Shown: positions 10,913 to 23,900 of the stretch, in pieces | How positions within the stretch are numbered: position 1 is the stretch's first letter | Layout: the number at the start of each line of letters is the position of its first letter | Source of the DNA: Cymbomonas tetramitiformis | Taxonomy: Eukaryota; Chlorophyta; Pyramimonadophyceae; Pyramimonadales; Pyramimonadaceae | Assembly: GCA_001247695.2 (NCBI GenBank) | Contig: LGRX02014764.1 | Location: forward strand, 67,080-131,079 | DNA length: 64,000 bases | Direction: 5' to 3' | Notes under the pieces: generated by a model | Database searches by the model: none | What the model was told of the DNA's origin: nothing | What the model saw: only the letters and a program-made list of their open reading frames with translations | Translations under genes and position numbers: made by a program

Positions 10913-13900
10913 CTTGTGATGTGCTTCACCCGTCCACTCGGGAAGGTCACCTTGATTACCTCCAATTTCTTTTCTGGGATTTGCAGAGGAGCTTGCTCTG
11001 CATCTAACTCTCTGTTTGACTGCTCTTTCTCGATTGCTTCAGCTCTCTCCAAGAGTGGAGTCGCCTCTGCATCTCGCCCGAGCAACTGCAGCACTGTCAC
11101 TCTGTTCTGCAGGATTTCGGCCACCTCAGGATGGCTCGGGCCTAGCATTGTCTCACGAATATCCTGGCTTCGCTCCATGTACTTCAGCGCGCGGGGATAG
11201 AACTCGGGATTCTCCTGCAATCCCCCGATGACCAAATCACACTCGCCACATGTTTACCCTCGCATTTCTGGCTGTGAACCTCAACAATAGCCGCCAGATT
11301 GTGCTATGGGGGCACCTTTGCACTACGGCACAGCAGGACCGCCAGGTTGTTGTATGAGTATGCAAGGTTCGGGTGGTCGTGGCCAAGTGTCTTCCGGGTG
11401 ATCTCAATGTCACGCTTGAGCAGTGCCAGCGCTGTGGAATAGTCCCCCTGAGTCTGATAGATATCCGCCAGCCATGCAATGGAGGTTGCCGTGCTTGGGT
11501 GATCCGGGCCGAGGGCTTCCTCGTTGATCTGCAGGCTGCGTTGGACGAGGGGAAGCGCCTCCGCATACCTGCACAGCGCATACAGGCCCTCAAAATGCAA
11601 GCCGGCATGAAGAAAGCCAGCGCAGCGGAGGGCTCGTCATGTGTTGGTCCCTTGATGCACGCGCAGGATGAATGGGTCTCTCAAGTCATCCGGGAGCAGA
11701 AGTCGCGCTAGAGGTGCGACAAGGAAGCGCATGCTTGAAGCTGAGAATTGGGTAGGCGGCGAGGAATGCGGCACTTCAATGGCCCCGAGTGGACCCTCCC
11801 CATGCATCACTCTTCGATTCCATCGATTGCACTGTGCAAATCTTTAGATTCCCGGTAAATCACAAGCCCCCCTGTTGCTCGGACAGGTGCAACTGTTGTT
11901 CAACACATTCCCCACCGAAATTCAGTTCCTCCATCGGGCTTGTTTTCTGTCAAATTGAAATCGATCACCAGAATCCGCGATATATTAGTGGGCGGTATTT
12001 CAGCGTAACATGGCATTTCATGAATGATATGTTTAAATCAGAATGCAGTCGAACTTCAGTGGTGTCTGTTCGGTCAATAGCACTGGTAAGCAATCCACAA
12101 ACTCCGGCAGATCGAGCATCGTGACAATGTGACACCGATCTAGGGATGACACCGACAATGGCAATTCAGGGTCCACAGCTCCGTTTCTGTTGGACATCAC
12201 AAAAAAAGCCTCCCGGCTGGAACATCGGCTTGCTGTGTGGCACACTGCACAAAAACGCGGCCTTGAAATGGCCCCAAAAGTGAAAACTGAGGATTTGAAC
12301 TTGAGGAAGGAACTTCTCCCACAAGGAGCGCAAGCCGGAGGACAGCTCAAGCACGCAGGAGGAACTGATGGCAGCAATTTGCACGCAGCCGCAGCACGTG
12401 AGCGCTCTGGCTGGCAAGTTCAGGAACTGCAGGTGCGAGACAAGGAAGAACAAAAGGGCGAGAGCGCCGCAGCACAGGGCACGAGGCACTGACTGGCAAC
12501 AAGCCGTAGAAGAGGGATGGCAGAAGAGGCTGCGTGAATGGGATGACATCGACCACCATGCAACCCGCCAAACGTCCGAACAACCTTGAGTACAGGAACC
12601 TTCGGCCAGCTCTGTGCGACACGCATGGTTTGCACATACAACCAGCGCACGAAGAAGTCCAACTCCTTTCGACGTGAAGGAGGCCCCCGAGCAGGTGTCA
12701 GCTGAGATGCGCGACGTGACACCGGGTAAGTTGGGGGCTGCTTTCGGCGACGTGAGGCACTAAGCGCAGCGGGCTTGCCTTGATCGCTGCCACCACCATA
12801 CCATGCTACAGTTTCACGCCAACCCCTGGTGGTGACCGCGGCTTCTGCAGCACAGCTGGAGTTCATAGAGGAGAAGATCGACTCCCCAGTGGCGCACACT
12901 GTTAGATCCGACAGTTAGGGTGAAGGGAAGGAAGGGCTCGAGCGGAAAGAGGGCCGCGCTGCGCCCTCCTGTGCCTAGCCTAGCTCCGCCACTGGACCCC
13001 AGGAGCGAGCAGCAAGACGGTGGGCGTGGGCGCACACTCCACGAGCGGCAACAATCACGGTTAGGGGTGCAGCACGCAGCAGGCGCCGGTGGGCAGGGAA
13101 TGACATGGGTGAGAGGAGCACGGATGCGGCGGGTCTCCGGTGCACCGGCTCCGTTCGATCCTGGCGTGACGTGGCGAGATGCGGCAGAAGCCCAACGCGC
13201 TTAGCTGGATGCGGAAGAGAAGCAGCGCGGGGCACACCCTCGCAGCAGCCCCACGTCAGCCGAGTGTTCTGCGTGGCCAATGAGACGATGAGGCCAGCCA
13301 GGTATTCGCTCAGGCCGCTTTTTCAGCTGTGCGCGATAAAATCTGTTCGACTTGCCAAATCGATGTTCGTGCTTAATAGAAGTTCACATCGGAATTTTGG
13401 CGGATTGCGTGCGGAACAGAGCAGTGGAGACCTTCTGGCCGCCCGAGAGACGCGGTGGTGTGACGCCAATCAAGAGATGACACGAAAAGACGAAGTGGAG
13501 GATCCGCAGCCCGGTCTCATTTGTACCCATCCCACCCGTCCCAGACGTTGTGTCTTGTGCGAAAGACTTCCCATGAAAAACAACCAGCTCACTTGGCACC
13601 GGGCAAGCAAACCCCTCAGCACTGTCGACGTTCGTCTCTAATGAAAACCGCTTGCTGGCTGCTCTGGAAAATCGACGCTCTTCGTGAAAATGTCAATTGC
13701 ATACTCGCACAGACGGATGGCAAGTAAACTGCTCGCGTTCGTTCTGAAATACAGCATACGCATGGTCATGGCGGACAGACTCCGTTCCAGGCGATCCTGG
13801 AGGAGTGGCGCTCCGCCTTCGGGTGACCTGTGGGTCAGCCCCGTGACGTCGAGGTGCAATTGCGTCATCCTGGCGTGAGCAGGGAGTCACCACCGTGACA

Positions 13901-16900
13901 CAGCTCCATTTGCAAGCACTGGCTTTGCCATCCCATCTCACCAGTGACAATGGTAATGGCAGTAGCCACGTCATTGCGCCACTCACAAGTGAATCCAGCG
14001 GCAGGCAGCTACCCAGCTATTGCAGCGCTCTGCGGTGTGAAAAAGTGTCTACCTTCCTTCGAGCTTCAGCAGCTCCGCCATGTTGCTCAACGTGGCGGCC
14101 ACCAAGGGGTGCTCTCGTCCCACCGTCTGCGTTCATGCCCCAAACATTGTCCCCACACGCGCGGATCAGAGCACGGCAACGGAGCCCTGCGGCGATACCT
14201 CAGCTCTCCCTATCCAATCGCATGTTTCGAATCCTGGGGCGAGACTCCCACACCGCGGACTGAACCGTCATCCCCTCTCAACGGTGCCACCGGGCACTGC
14301 GCGCCGCAGCACGGAGGATCTCGGGCGCTTCCCGCGGAGCACAGCGCTCCGGAGGACGAGGGGTCCTGGCACCGGCCCTCGCCCTCCTCGCGGCATGGCA
14401 CCTCCAAAGAAGAATCCGCCGTCCCGAGGATGGGGGATGACATGAAGTGGCGAACCTCCTCCCACATCCCAAGAACCGTGGTGTGCATCTGCGCCGCCTC
14501 CTCAAGCCGCCCTTGCTTCTGCAGGCTCAGGGCAAGGTTGTTGCGCCACGTGGCGCACTGTCGCCGATCCGTCCCGTCTTTCTCAAAGATCTCCAGAGCT
14601 CTCCTGAGAACCCAAACCCTCCACTTTGTGGGCACTGGCCGGCGCCGCGCGCAGGCGGTCGATCGCGTCTGCCATCCCCCCTCCATCCTCTCCTCCACCC
14701 CGGGAAGCAGCAGCACCGACGGCTTCGGAGCGCGCACGTTTCTAAAATCGGCGACGACGTACCGGTACAAGCCCTCAGCCTGGGTGTGGTCGCCCATCAT
14801 CCGCTTCGTCTCCGCCATGGCGCATATGGCCTGCGCCAGGGCTGGGTCATCCTCGTCCAGCTGCCCCTCGCGGATGGCCAGGGCGCGCTCCGCATGCAGC
14901 TGGCTCTCCTCCAGCTTCCCCTGCCACGTGGTATGCGCCGCCCTCGCCACAATCCTTCAGTCTGGTGGAGGGCTGTGCGCGGCATGAGACGTAGTGACAG
15001 TGGCTCTCTCCGGTTGGGCGGGGCTCGATACAGTGTAACACTCGCAGGTCCTCAAACCGCTCTCTGGATTGACATGGCGCAGACTGATTGAGCTAGTTGA
15101 GATTGCAGATGAGAGATTTTTTTTCTTCACAATTTGTGTGCGGATGTTTTACTCCCTCCTCAGGTAAATCCGGTCCTTGCGGAGCGCCGCATGCACACCA
15201 ACCAAGCCTCAACGCAGCTGCTCAGATCTCGGCCTATGCGCCTGCAAGATGGTGGGGCGAGTGCCTGATGCTGAAGGAGTTCAGCCAGGCAGCTGTGGGA
15301 GAGGGCAACGTCGAGGTGGTCCGCGCCGAGGGCGCTCTCCCGCGCTTGGAGGGACCCCTCGAGCATGGGCAGCGCAGCCCCCCACACGTCGGTGTCCTTG
15401 AGGGACTGCGCCAAGGTCTGCAGGTCCGCGGCGTAGTCAGGGTGATTCCCTCCGAGGGCTCGCTCCCTGCGCGCCCCCCCCCAACCAGTCCCTGCCCCTC
15501 TCTGGGTGACCCCGCTCATCTATCCCCGACCCATCCCGAGGTGTTCCCATCCCCTGGACCTAAATCCTCCAGTCCGAAACCCTTTTTGGTAGGACCCCCA
15601 GCAGGCTCTCCCCCTCTTTGAACAGAAGCGATCGCACATCGCGAATCCGATCAATCGGTCAACGGCAGCCCTACAAAGGCCTTCGTGGGATACAGGCCCG
15701 GGATCCGCGCGTGCGTCGAAGTGTCGGCACCCCCTCAATGCCCCCCTCAATGGCGATTGTTGACCACCCCCCGGACATGGCAAGACGGCCAGTACCTAAT
15801 AGCATATCCCATACCAGGTTTCGACAGGGAGCAGCCAGCCCTGTCCCTGATCCCCAAAAGCCAGGCCCAAAGGAGAGGACCGTGTCAGGGTTGACATAAA
15901 GATCACTGTTGCTGTTGCAAGAGCCTCTGAGACCTCCAAGAATTTTGGCGGAATGCACACAATCATGCTTTGCGGTGGATGACCGGGGCTGGGGAGCGCC
16001 AGGGGAGGGAGGGTGGACATCGCAGACACCATCCAGGGGAGAAAACTCTGACCAATTCCGCACTCATCCCTGGACCTCGGACCCATCTTATTCGCCCGCA
16101 AGGCCTATTGCATGTATCTGCACCTCAATCAACTAGTTGTCCGTTCCCAGTTGTGGGCATCAGCGTGTCACACGAAGAAATCCTTTGAAATATGCGAGAT
16201 GCGCTCATGGGCATTGATTAGACAAGAGCTGCGCGCGGCACTCAGGCACTTGCAGCAGGATATTGAAGGGGCGTAAGGCACCCATTGCCATCGCGGCGGC
16301 GAGCGTGGAGCGAGCATACTACCCCTGCACTGACCGAAGTCAGCCTGAGCCAGATACACCGTCGAAGCCCACCGCAGAGGCACAGCAGTGAGTTGAGGCA
16401 CACCGCGTCCGCCTCAGAAAGATCATACATCAGAGCGGAGCGCACATTGCACAGTGCGAGGCAAGCCAACCGACCATCATTGCCGAAGGAGGAATCCGCA
16501 CGCAGGAACACCGGGGGCGTGACAGGATATCGTACCCACATCGCAAGCAGCAGCCAAGAGCAAGACCTCTTCCTTTGAGGACACACGTCACCCTTCAAGA
16601 GCAGACCGCAGCACGAGCCACGGTGAAGCTCAAAACCGAGAAAGCTAAACAGATGGCAGCAGCTTGCAGCAGGGCGGCGCGAGGCCCACACAGCATAAAT
16701 ACAGATGCCGCTGGAGTTGGGGCAAGTGCACTCTCCGTTGGCGTGGGCCACCGGCGAGTTCAAGCGGTTTGGGCCGCCATCAGGACGCACACCCTGCAAC
16801 GGCCGTGCCACAGACCGGTGGGGGTGGGTGGTGTCCGGCACGGGGCGGAACAGAGTTCGAGGCGAAGGCAGGGGAGGGGCGCCGACCTGAAGACGATGAA

Positions 16901-19702
16901 GCTTTGATAAAGGGGCAGCACCTCCTCCATGTTGCCACCGGTCGCGGCAAGAAACTCTCGCAGCTGAAGGCACAGGTTCAACAGCCCGGCGCCGTCTTGA
17001 CGGAGCTCCAGTGCTGCGGCCCGCTCCACCGCAACACTGCGTGCCCACTGCCGCAGCATGCTCTGCAGCCTCTGTGGGGGCTCACAGGAAAGACCCAGTC
17101 CCTCTCAGTCACATGCTTCGCCTTGGGGGGTGTGCCACCTGCCCTCTGGAACCCCGGAAATTGAAACATGGCTGCCATTCTTAGTACGTGAAGTAAAGGC
17201 CCCCCTCCCACCTAAAACACCAAGTCGCCTCGGCCTGTAGTTGCCGCTGAGAGGACAGGGTGGCCCCAAGGGCGGTCTTGCTCTTAGTATCAGGCTCGGA
17301 TGCGGGGGGAAAGGGGCTCATTTCATCTGAAGCAGTTCTTACAGACTTTAAGTACAAACACCAGACCTTCGGCCCGGGGTTCTGTGCACCTTCTGACACA
17401 CAGAGCTGATCGCATTGCACCTGATCCTCGAGCGCTCGATCCCAACACCCCGTCTCCTGTGGCGCTCACCACGGCTGTCGAAGAGCCCCTCTGCTGCTAC
17501 CAAGGCTCTCAAACCTCAGCCTCGCTTCCTGCAACGACTTTGACAGCGGAAAGAAGAGAATCTCCACTTGCCTCACCAGGACGGACCAGGAAGAGCTACA
17601 CAAGACCCTTGAGGATTCTGGGCGGCTGCCTTCCCAGAAGGGGGCTCCTCCGAACACGTGATGCCTGGCATCCCGAGCACCCGCCCAGGGAGGCGAAAGC
17701 CCGAACGAAAATCGTAGTGATGCAAATCTCGAGATTCTCGGAGCGCTGATCCGAGACCTGTCGTCAATCGAATCGCAGGCACGAGACACGCTGCAAGCGA
17801 GGTGGCGCACGTCGTGGGGAGAGCCGCGATGGTGCGGCGGCGTGGCTTGCAGATGATGGGGAGGAACCCACCTCGTTGAAGCCTGCCTCGACTGCGTCTG
17901 ACCCGGTCAACTCTGCCGCCTCAGCCCATCCAAATATCCTCTCGCGGTCGGCGGCATCCGTCACCTCCGCGGCTCTGCAGCGCCGCAGTCTCCGTGCTGG
18001 CGTCAGCCACTTCACGTCATGCATAAGACCTCAAGCATTGCGTGTCCTCGGGATCCCCGGGGTCTCCCTCCCACTCCCATGACCTCATCTCCTCAGGACC
18101 ACCGCCTCTAAACCTGGGGATGCCCTTCACATCCTCCAGCCACCCCGCTTATCTCCTTGGTACGAGCCCGGCTCAACCTCGGGAAGCCATCCTTGATACT
18201 GCTGCCTCATATACACGGAATATCGATCTCACATTTTTAGAGACACCCTCCCAACCTTTATGGAACGACCCCGCCATATCCTTGAGGTGGCCCCGTCTCG
18301 TTCTCCGGGACCCCGAGACGTGCCTCTCACATCGTCCGAATAACCTCCTGAAAATCTGATATCGTCGGGACGGCCCCCTGACACTCTTGATGGCGCCCTG
18401 ACGTCCCCGGGAAACTACCCCGACACCCCCGGGAGGCCATCCTGGCATCCTCGGCAAGCTCCACCACACCCCTCCACCCCTCGGGATGCCACAGAGAGAA
18501 GCGCTCAGCGGTCACGGACCGCCTGCGACGATGGCCGTCGCGCTCTGCGGGACACTCTGACGGCACTCCGCGGCGGCGGACCTGCAGTCGAAGCCGCTGG
18601 AGTGGAAGCACGCGAGCAACACATCGAAGTCGGTGCGCCCGCAGCTCTGCATCGCCTTCACGTCGTCGAAGGGATACACGAAATGGAGTGCCGCGCCGCT
18701 ATGCAGCGTCGCGAGGAGTTCGTACAGGCACCACAGCCGCCCCAAGGCGCGCGGCTGGTTCCAAGGCGAAGTTACCAGCACCGTCTGCCCGATTCGCGCT
18801 ATCACTGGAAGCACAGCGTCGGGTGGCGCGGCAGGAGCTCCGTCACCCGGCGCCGCGTGCTGGTTGACGGCAAAGATGTCGAGGTAGAAAAAAATGTGCG
18901 GAGCTGAGTGAAGGCGATTGTTTTGGAAGATTCGCAGAGCACTCACCTGCAGCATGCGAGCCACTCGTCGACATGTCATAAGCGATGGTCGCGCGGAAGG
19001 ACGCGAATGCGTCGAGTACCGCAGGCACGCACGCACAGTACACTGCAGGCGAAATCGTTCGCAGCTCTGCGCGTGTCGATTGGGAAATGGCTATTTACGT
19101 GGAATTAAATACCCCGAAAGCAGACACCGTGAAACGTCGTGGGCCGGAGACGTACCAGGTCTCTAAATTTATACGACCAGGTGTGACTGACGAACACGCC
19201 GGCGTCCTCCGCAACGGACCGACCCCTGAGAAGAACTGTTGAGCTCTTACTCCCTTTTTGTGATTTTCCTGCACAAACAGCAGACTCCAATGTCAGGTCT
19301 ACAGGGGCCGGCACAGGCACGTGAGAGGAGAAGCATCTCATTGGGACCCAAGGTTCACCTGAGGCGACCAAGAAATTCAGGTAGCTGCATCCACTTGAAA
19401 GCGTAACGGGCTTGATGTTTTCCTCCACCACTTCTCGAACAGTCTTGTCGTTCACGTCGTAAAGGTTGAAGAACTTCTCGAGGAAGCCCAGGCTAACGCC
19501 AACCGGATTCTCAAACGCAATTGCTGGCTCCGGCGGGGGTTCCCTGCGTGGAGGTCAGATGAAGTGTGAATTCGTCGTTCTCGTGAGTGTACAAGTTGGT
19601 GATACGTTCAATGGGGACGTACTCTGCGGGAGCTGGTGCCGAATCGAATGCCAACCCATGCAGATTCTCTTGGCGAGCGGATGTGCTTGCGGCGCAACCC
19701 AT
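10903..19702 (-). CDS. Multi-exon TPR protein with SHTW/WCLYEL module
   Basis: Thirteen exons inferred on the minus strand: 19623-19702, 19359-19543, 19156-19235, 18947-19042, 18582-18903, 17872-17974, 16887-17071, 15265-15466, 14763-14920, 14456-14603, 14053-14126, 11316-11568 and 10903-11214. Splice phases agree at every junction except exons 3 to 4. The intron before exon 9 appears to be GC-AG. The product is about 730 residues. It starts MGCAAS, a classic N-myristoylation plus palmitoylation signal, so the protein is probably membrane-anchored. The N-terminal half carries VFVSHTWSYKFRDL, FYLDIFAVNQH, TVLVTSPWNQP and WCLYELLATLH. I know this motif series from uncharacterised protist proteins; it has a TIR-like feel but is not assigned. 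The C-terminal half holds about nine kinesin-light-chain-type TPR units with ALGxxHP and NNLA signatures, a peptide-binding scaffold. The largest intron (11569-14052) could hide additional phase-neutral exons. Function unknown; a membrane-proximal scaffold or sensor is inference. Confidence 0.8.
11569..14052 (-). other. 2.5-kb intron of the TPR gene
   Basis: The exons on either side join as LKLEG-R-YAEALPL, a seamless TPR turn, so nothing is needed between them. Open frames inside overlap on both strands and show no TPR signature. I see no mobile element here. Confidence 0.55.
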
Positions 19703-20358
19703 TTGGCGACTGTTTGGACGCAGCTCTGCGGAGTACTGATCAGATACACGCGCGCGCGCTCACCATTCGGGGCGAAGCTCTGTGACGTTTTCCTTTGAAT
19801 GAAAGCAGGTCTCTTGCGCGACGTACCAAGCTCGTGAATTCTAGACGCGTTCTCCCCTTCCTGACCACGCGCCTCTATCGTCCCGACGCTAATCACAGAT
19901 ACCAAGTGGAAAGAGTCGTGAACACGAATCGAATTGAACTTTGCAATCACGCTGCACAGCAATCATTTTGAGCGTCCGAACGTAAGCTCTTTTGTCTTTC
20001 GCTGCGTCAGGTTTCGTTCGCGTCAAGGTCTCGCCCCTCTGGAGCCACGCCAGTTCTATGTTTTTGCTGAATGTTCAAGTTCATGTTGATGTTCTCTTCT
20101 GTTTCTTGCTGTGACAAACTAGGCTCTAGAAATCATTCCTCGTACGATAGCGATACCTCATATCGAAGTAGTCATATGAAGTCGAGTACAAACCCGAAAC
20201 AATAAAGTCAAAACCCTAAACGTACAAAAGTCAAGTATTAATACAAACCCGAAACCGGAAACCCGTTTTATTCACCCATGAGATGACCCAACATGACCCA
20301 ACCAGAACCACCGCAGCCGCACCGCACCGCACCGAACGTCATCGCATCGTCACGCATC

Positions 20359-20388
20359 GTCGCGTCGCGTCGCGTCGCGTCGCGTCGC
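20359..20388. repeat. GTCGC pentanucleotide microsatellite
   Basis: About six tandem copies of a GTCGC unit, preceded by looser ACCGC and ATCGTC repeats. Confidence 0.85.
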
Positions 20389-20595
20389 TGTGCCTCAAAC
20401 TGAAGCTCTCGAGTCCGTCAACCCCCCTGCCAGGAGTATGTCTGGGACACCGGGAGTGAGGGCCCTACTTACGATGACATTTTTGTACCTCCAAAATTTT
20501 GCATACAAAACCTCCAAAAATCGTGTTTTGCATCCAAAAATGCCAACCAAGTTATTTTTGTAGTATAAAAATGACTTTTGTCTATTGGGCGCACT

Positions 20596-20619
20596 TTACG
20601 GTGGGTTTACCCACCGTAA
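20596..20619. repeat. 11-bp stem hairpin
   Basis: TTACGGTGGGT, two-base loop TT, then the exact complement. The same half-site with extra bases recurs near 20810, so it may be part of a dispersed element. Confidence 0.7.
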
Positions 20620-21563
20620 GAGACATTCGAAAACCGCATGTTAGAGCTAGCATATTGTGCCAACTTGGGCAAACCCATGCTTTTCGACACGCCTTGGGGG
20701 TTATATTAGTGCGTGGACTTGAAAAAAGTACTTTACATACTGTATAGATGCGTCTAATATGCGTGCTAATACCAAGGGGTCAAGCGAAAAAACACCTCAA
20801 ATCCTTACGGTGGGTTACCCAATTATTGCATCTTTGGGTAGATTTTGAACATGCCCATCACATTCGGAATGTACCTATCACAATATTTTCATGAACTATG
20901 GCCCATAACAAATGTTTCTTATACTTGGCGCCATTCGATATATCGAATATATCACTCTACACAAGTAACTTGAGAAAAAAAAACAAAAAAACCCCATTTG
21001 CAATTTCAATGTGTTTCCATAGTTAAGGGCAAAAAATGACGATATTTTGTCTATACGGGGATATATATGCATATTTCTCGCGAAGTATTGACTCAAGGTG
21101 GTAAAAATATATCAAACTTCACGAAATACACCCATGCTGTCGCGAACTTATGCACGAAGTGTCCACACCAAGCACGATTATCTAGTCCTACTACTAAACA
21201 GTCTTATTTATTGTCAATGCTCCTACAACACCAGGTCGGTACTGCATACATTGTCTTATGTCACTGTGCAGTAAACTTCCTACTGTAACCACACAAAAAT
21301 TCAAAAATTTTGATAACTGCTTTTCACTTCCTATGCAAGCTCTTTTTCTCGACATCCCCCATCTGTAGCAGCCACTGGTAGCACGGACATTAGATAAGAG
21401 CTTGCTCAGCATCTTCTGTTGTAGCACCATCCAGCGCGAACTTGCCCATGCTGAAGGTGAACATACCCACTCCAGTAGCTTCTCCTCCTCGTAGCATCCT
21501 TGCTCGCGTCAAAGGGTTTCGAAACACCATAACCCACATACATCTTCTACCAATGGGTCCATG

Positions 21564-22280
21564 CTATAAGTGTCCAATCACGTGCAGGCGCCCAGCGTGA
21601 CACAACTTACGAAAGTATTGTGCCCTGCTCTCTGTCATGTTTGTCATATAGTGCGATGGCACATCGATGCAAGCCACCACTCTGCTGGCCAGCACTGCCA
21701 ATGGCAATGCAATGTCCAGCACGGCGAACCAAGGTGAGGTCACCACCGCATCACACACTCCATACTTCTCCTTCCAGGCACGATAGTTGCCCGGCTGTAA
21801 TGCGTTGAGGGCTTCGGGCCATTTCAACTGCGGGTTCCAATCGTTGTTCATGAACTTCAAGTGAGGCCACTCCAGTGACATCACCTTGCCAATCACACCT
21901 GTACCAGCCCATGGGTACCAGACCTGTGTGACCTTCTTCCAACTCACCTCGTGCGCAAGGCGTCTGACTTCTTGAGGAATTGTCATCACCAGTTCTAAGC
22001 CCCAGTTCAGTTGATTGGCAATCTTTACCTGGGCTCTGTTCAACTGAGTAACATCCCCCCTTTTCTGCACTTCCTCCGGGCTCAGGGCCTGCACCGTAGT
22101 TGCCTTTCGCAGGCTCCTCGCGCGAGTGTGCTGCTCTGAACACTTTCGGCTCAGGATGGTGCGGTGACCATCGTGCCAAAGTCCTGGCATCAAGTCTGTG
22201 ATCACCCTGCTGAGCTCTTCCTGATTTCCCCACGCCACTCTGTCAGGGAGATCCCCCATGCTCCCCTCCTTCCTGAGCAT
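21564..22280 (-). pseudogene. Methyltransferase-like tail of gypsy-type pol
   Basis: A 239-codon stretch in the same frame as the upstream integrase C-terminus and PHD finger, separated from them by one TGA at 22302. It contains VWYPWAGTGVIGKVM, which resembles the AdoMet-binding motif I of Rossmann methyltransferases. About 55 residues later comes CDAVVTSPWFAVLD, which resembles the TSPPW/DPPY catalytic motif IV of amino-methylating DNA methylases. The order and spacing fit a class I DNA methylase. Methylation of adenine or cytosine N4 is inference. It is part of a dead retroelement. Confidence 0.5.
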
Positions 22281-22301
22281 CTGTCGCGATGTGAGCGCCT
22301 G

Positions 22302-23900
22302 TCATGGGTGTTCGCGTCCCGGTCTCACAGCTCGATGTGGGCCCACGTCTGCAGGCAACAACATTGCATCTGCTCCCAACTTCTCCCTCAGCTGCAGCTC
22401 CATGGCAGCCATCCTTTCCACGATAGACGTGCTCACCTCGGCGGAAGCTGCCACCATAGCCACACCCAGGCATTTGGGGCATTGCCAGTCTCCTTCAGGC
22501 ACTTTGTCCAGCGCCGGCTCCAGACACCAAATGTGATAGCCACGGTTGCAGGCGTCACACAACAGCATCGATGCCTCCCCATTTGTCCTCATGCACTTCT
22601 CGCACGCGAGATGTCTGCTGGGGATGGCTGCGCTGCAGTCATACTGATCCTTCACCTGCAGATGGCACGGTGCGATGTTCTGCACTGTACTCTTCTCCCG
22701 TAACTTGGTGCTATCCTCCAAGACCACCACCCCATCCTTCTGCACCTTGACCAACTTCAGAATGGCTGGCTTGGTGGCCACCTCCATGCCAGAGCGTGGC
22801 TGTTGCCTTATGTACACAAAGTCACCTGCCTTGAACTGGTGTGGCTTCGGCTCGTAGCTGCCACTTCTCCTGTGCTCGTACAGCAAGGTGGCACGGTGTT
22901 GAGCGATCTCCAGGTTGCACCCTGCGTGCACCATGAGCTTCTTTACGATGGCCACTCGCTGCAGCAAGTCCTCAGCCAGTGGTCGTTCATCCTGTCTCTC
23001 AAAGTCCAGCTCGGGTCGCGCACGGAGATCTGGCGGCACAGTAGCTTCCTAGGCGAACAGCAGCGTGAACGGCGCCACCCCAGTCGACTGTTGTTTGGCT
23101 GCGTTGTAACTGAGTACAAGTGACCAGAGCATCTCGTCCCATTCGAAGTCTAGGCCCTTGTCGAGGGCCATCTTCTTGAAGCAGAACTTGATGGTGCGCA
23201 CCACGCGCTCAGTCAAGCCATTGCTCTCTGGGGAGCTCGGTGAGGTCACCCTCCGATCAATGAGACACTGTCTGCATAATGCAGCGAACTCGCCCTCAAA
23301 TTCCGTGCCCCCATCCACGAGGCATTCCGCTGGCGCCCCGAACACTTGACAGGACGTGATTCCGAAACGCGCTGGCGACGGTGGAGGCTTCCTTGTTGGG
23401 GATCGGAACACGTACAATGAAACGCGTGTAGTGTTCAGTCATGACCAAGACACGTTGGTTCCCAGCCTTTGTGACGCGCTTTGTGGGCCAAGCTAAATCC
23501 AGGGACCAGCGATACATGAAGGATTTGATCTCCAGCGGCGTGAGCATCGCCTCCTCCCGCGCGTAGTGCGTCTTCACTCTCTGGCAGGTTTCACATTGCG
23601 TGATCACTGCTCGGACATCTTGTTTCATGCCCACCCAATAATGACGTTGCCACAACAGGTCGGTTCAGCGTTCGCCTGATGCCCCAGTGGCCAGTCCTCT
23701 CGTGGTACTCACGCACCAGCTGAATTCTGTCACCGGGCTTGGGCACCAGAAGTTCCTTGCCACTGACGGTGACCATGTACAGCTCACCCATGAGCTCGTC
23801 CCAGCGGTGACGAGCTGCTCTCTTCCTGACTCTATGGTACTCCTCCTTGGGCACCTTCGAGCTTTCTCCGGTCTTTATCCACGTGAGGCATAGCTCGTCC
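22302..23900 (-). pseudogene. Decayed Ty3/gypsy-like integrase with PHD finger
   Basis: The integrase is read in three frames. The zinc-binding HHCC region has YHERTGHWGIRRT followed by CETCQRVKTHY. The core has the first Asp in RWSLDLAWP, the second in LVDGGTEFEGEF and the Glu in SPESNGLTERVVR. The C-terminal domain follows after a TAG at 23049 that interrupts FTLLFA and EATVPPDL. About 22480-22620 then encodes a PHD finger with the Cys4-His-Cys3 pattern (ACEKC, LLCDACNRGYHIWC, WQCPKC). PHD fingers bind histone H3 tails, so it could once have guided integration to chromatin. Frameshifts near 23660 and 23350 and the stops show that the copy is inactive. Confidence 0.8.

Larger units (their letters stand above)
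19703..21563. other. Spacer with simple repeats and a hairpin
   Basis: No gene recognised. It contains the 5' flank of the TPR gene, a CGTCG-type microsatellite (20359-20388), a hairpin (20596-20619) and AT-rich DNA up to the decayed pol region. Confidence 0.5.

Noticed and set aside
12166..13641. Long overlapping open frames on both strands
   Set aside because: GC-rich DNA inflates open frames; none shows a known domain, and the region is spanned by an intron whose flanking exons join perfectly.
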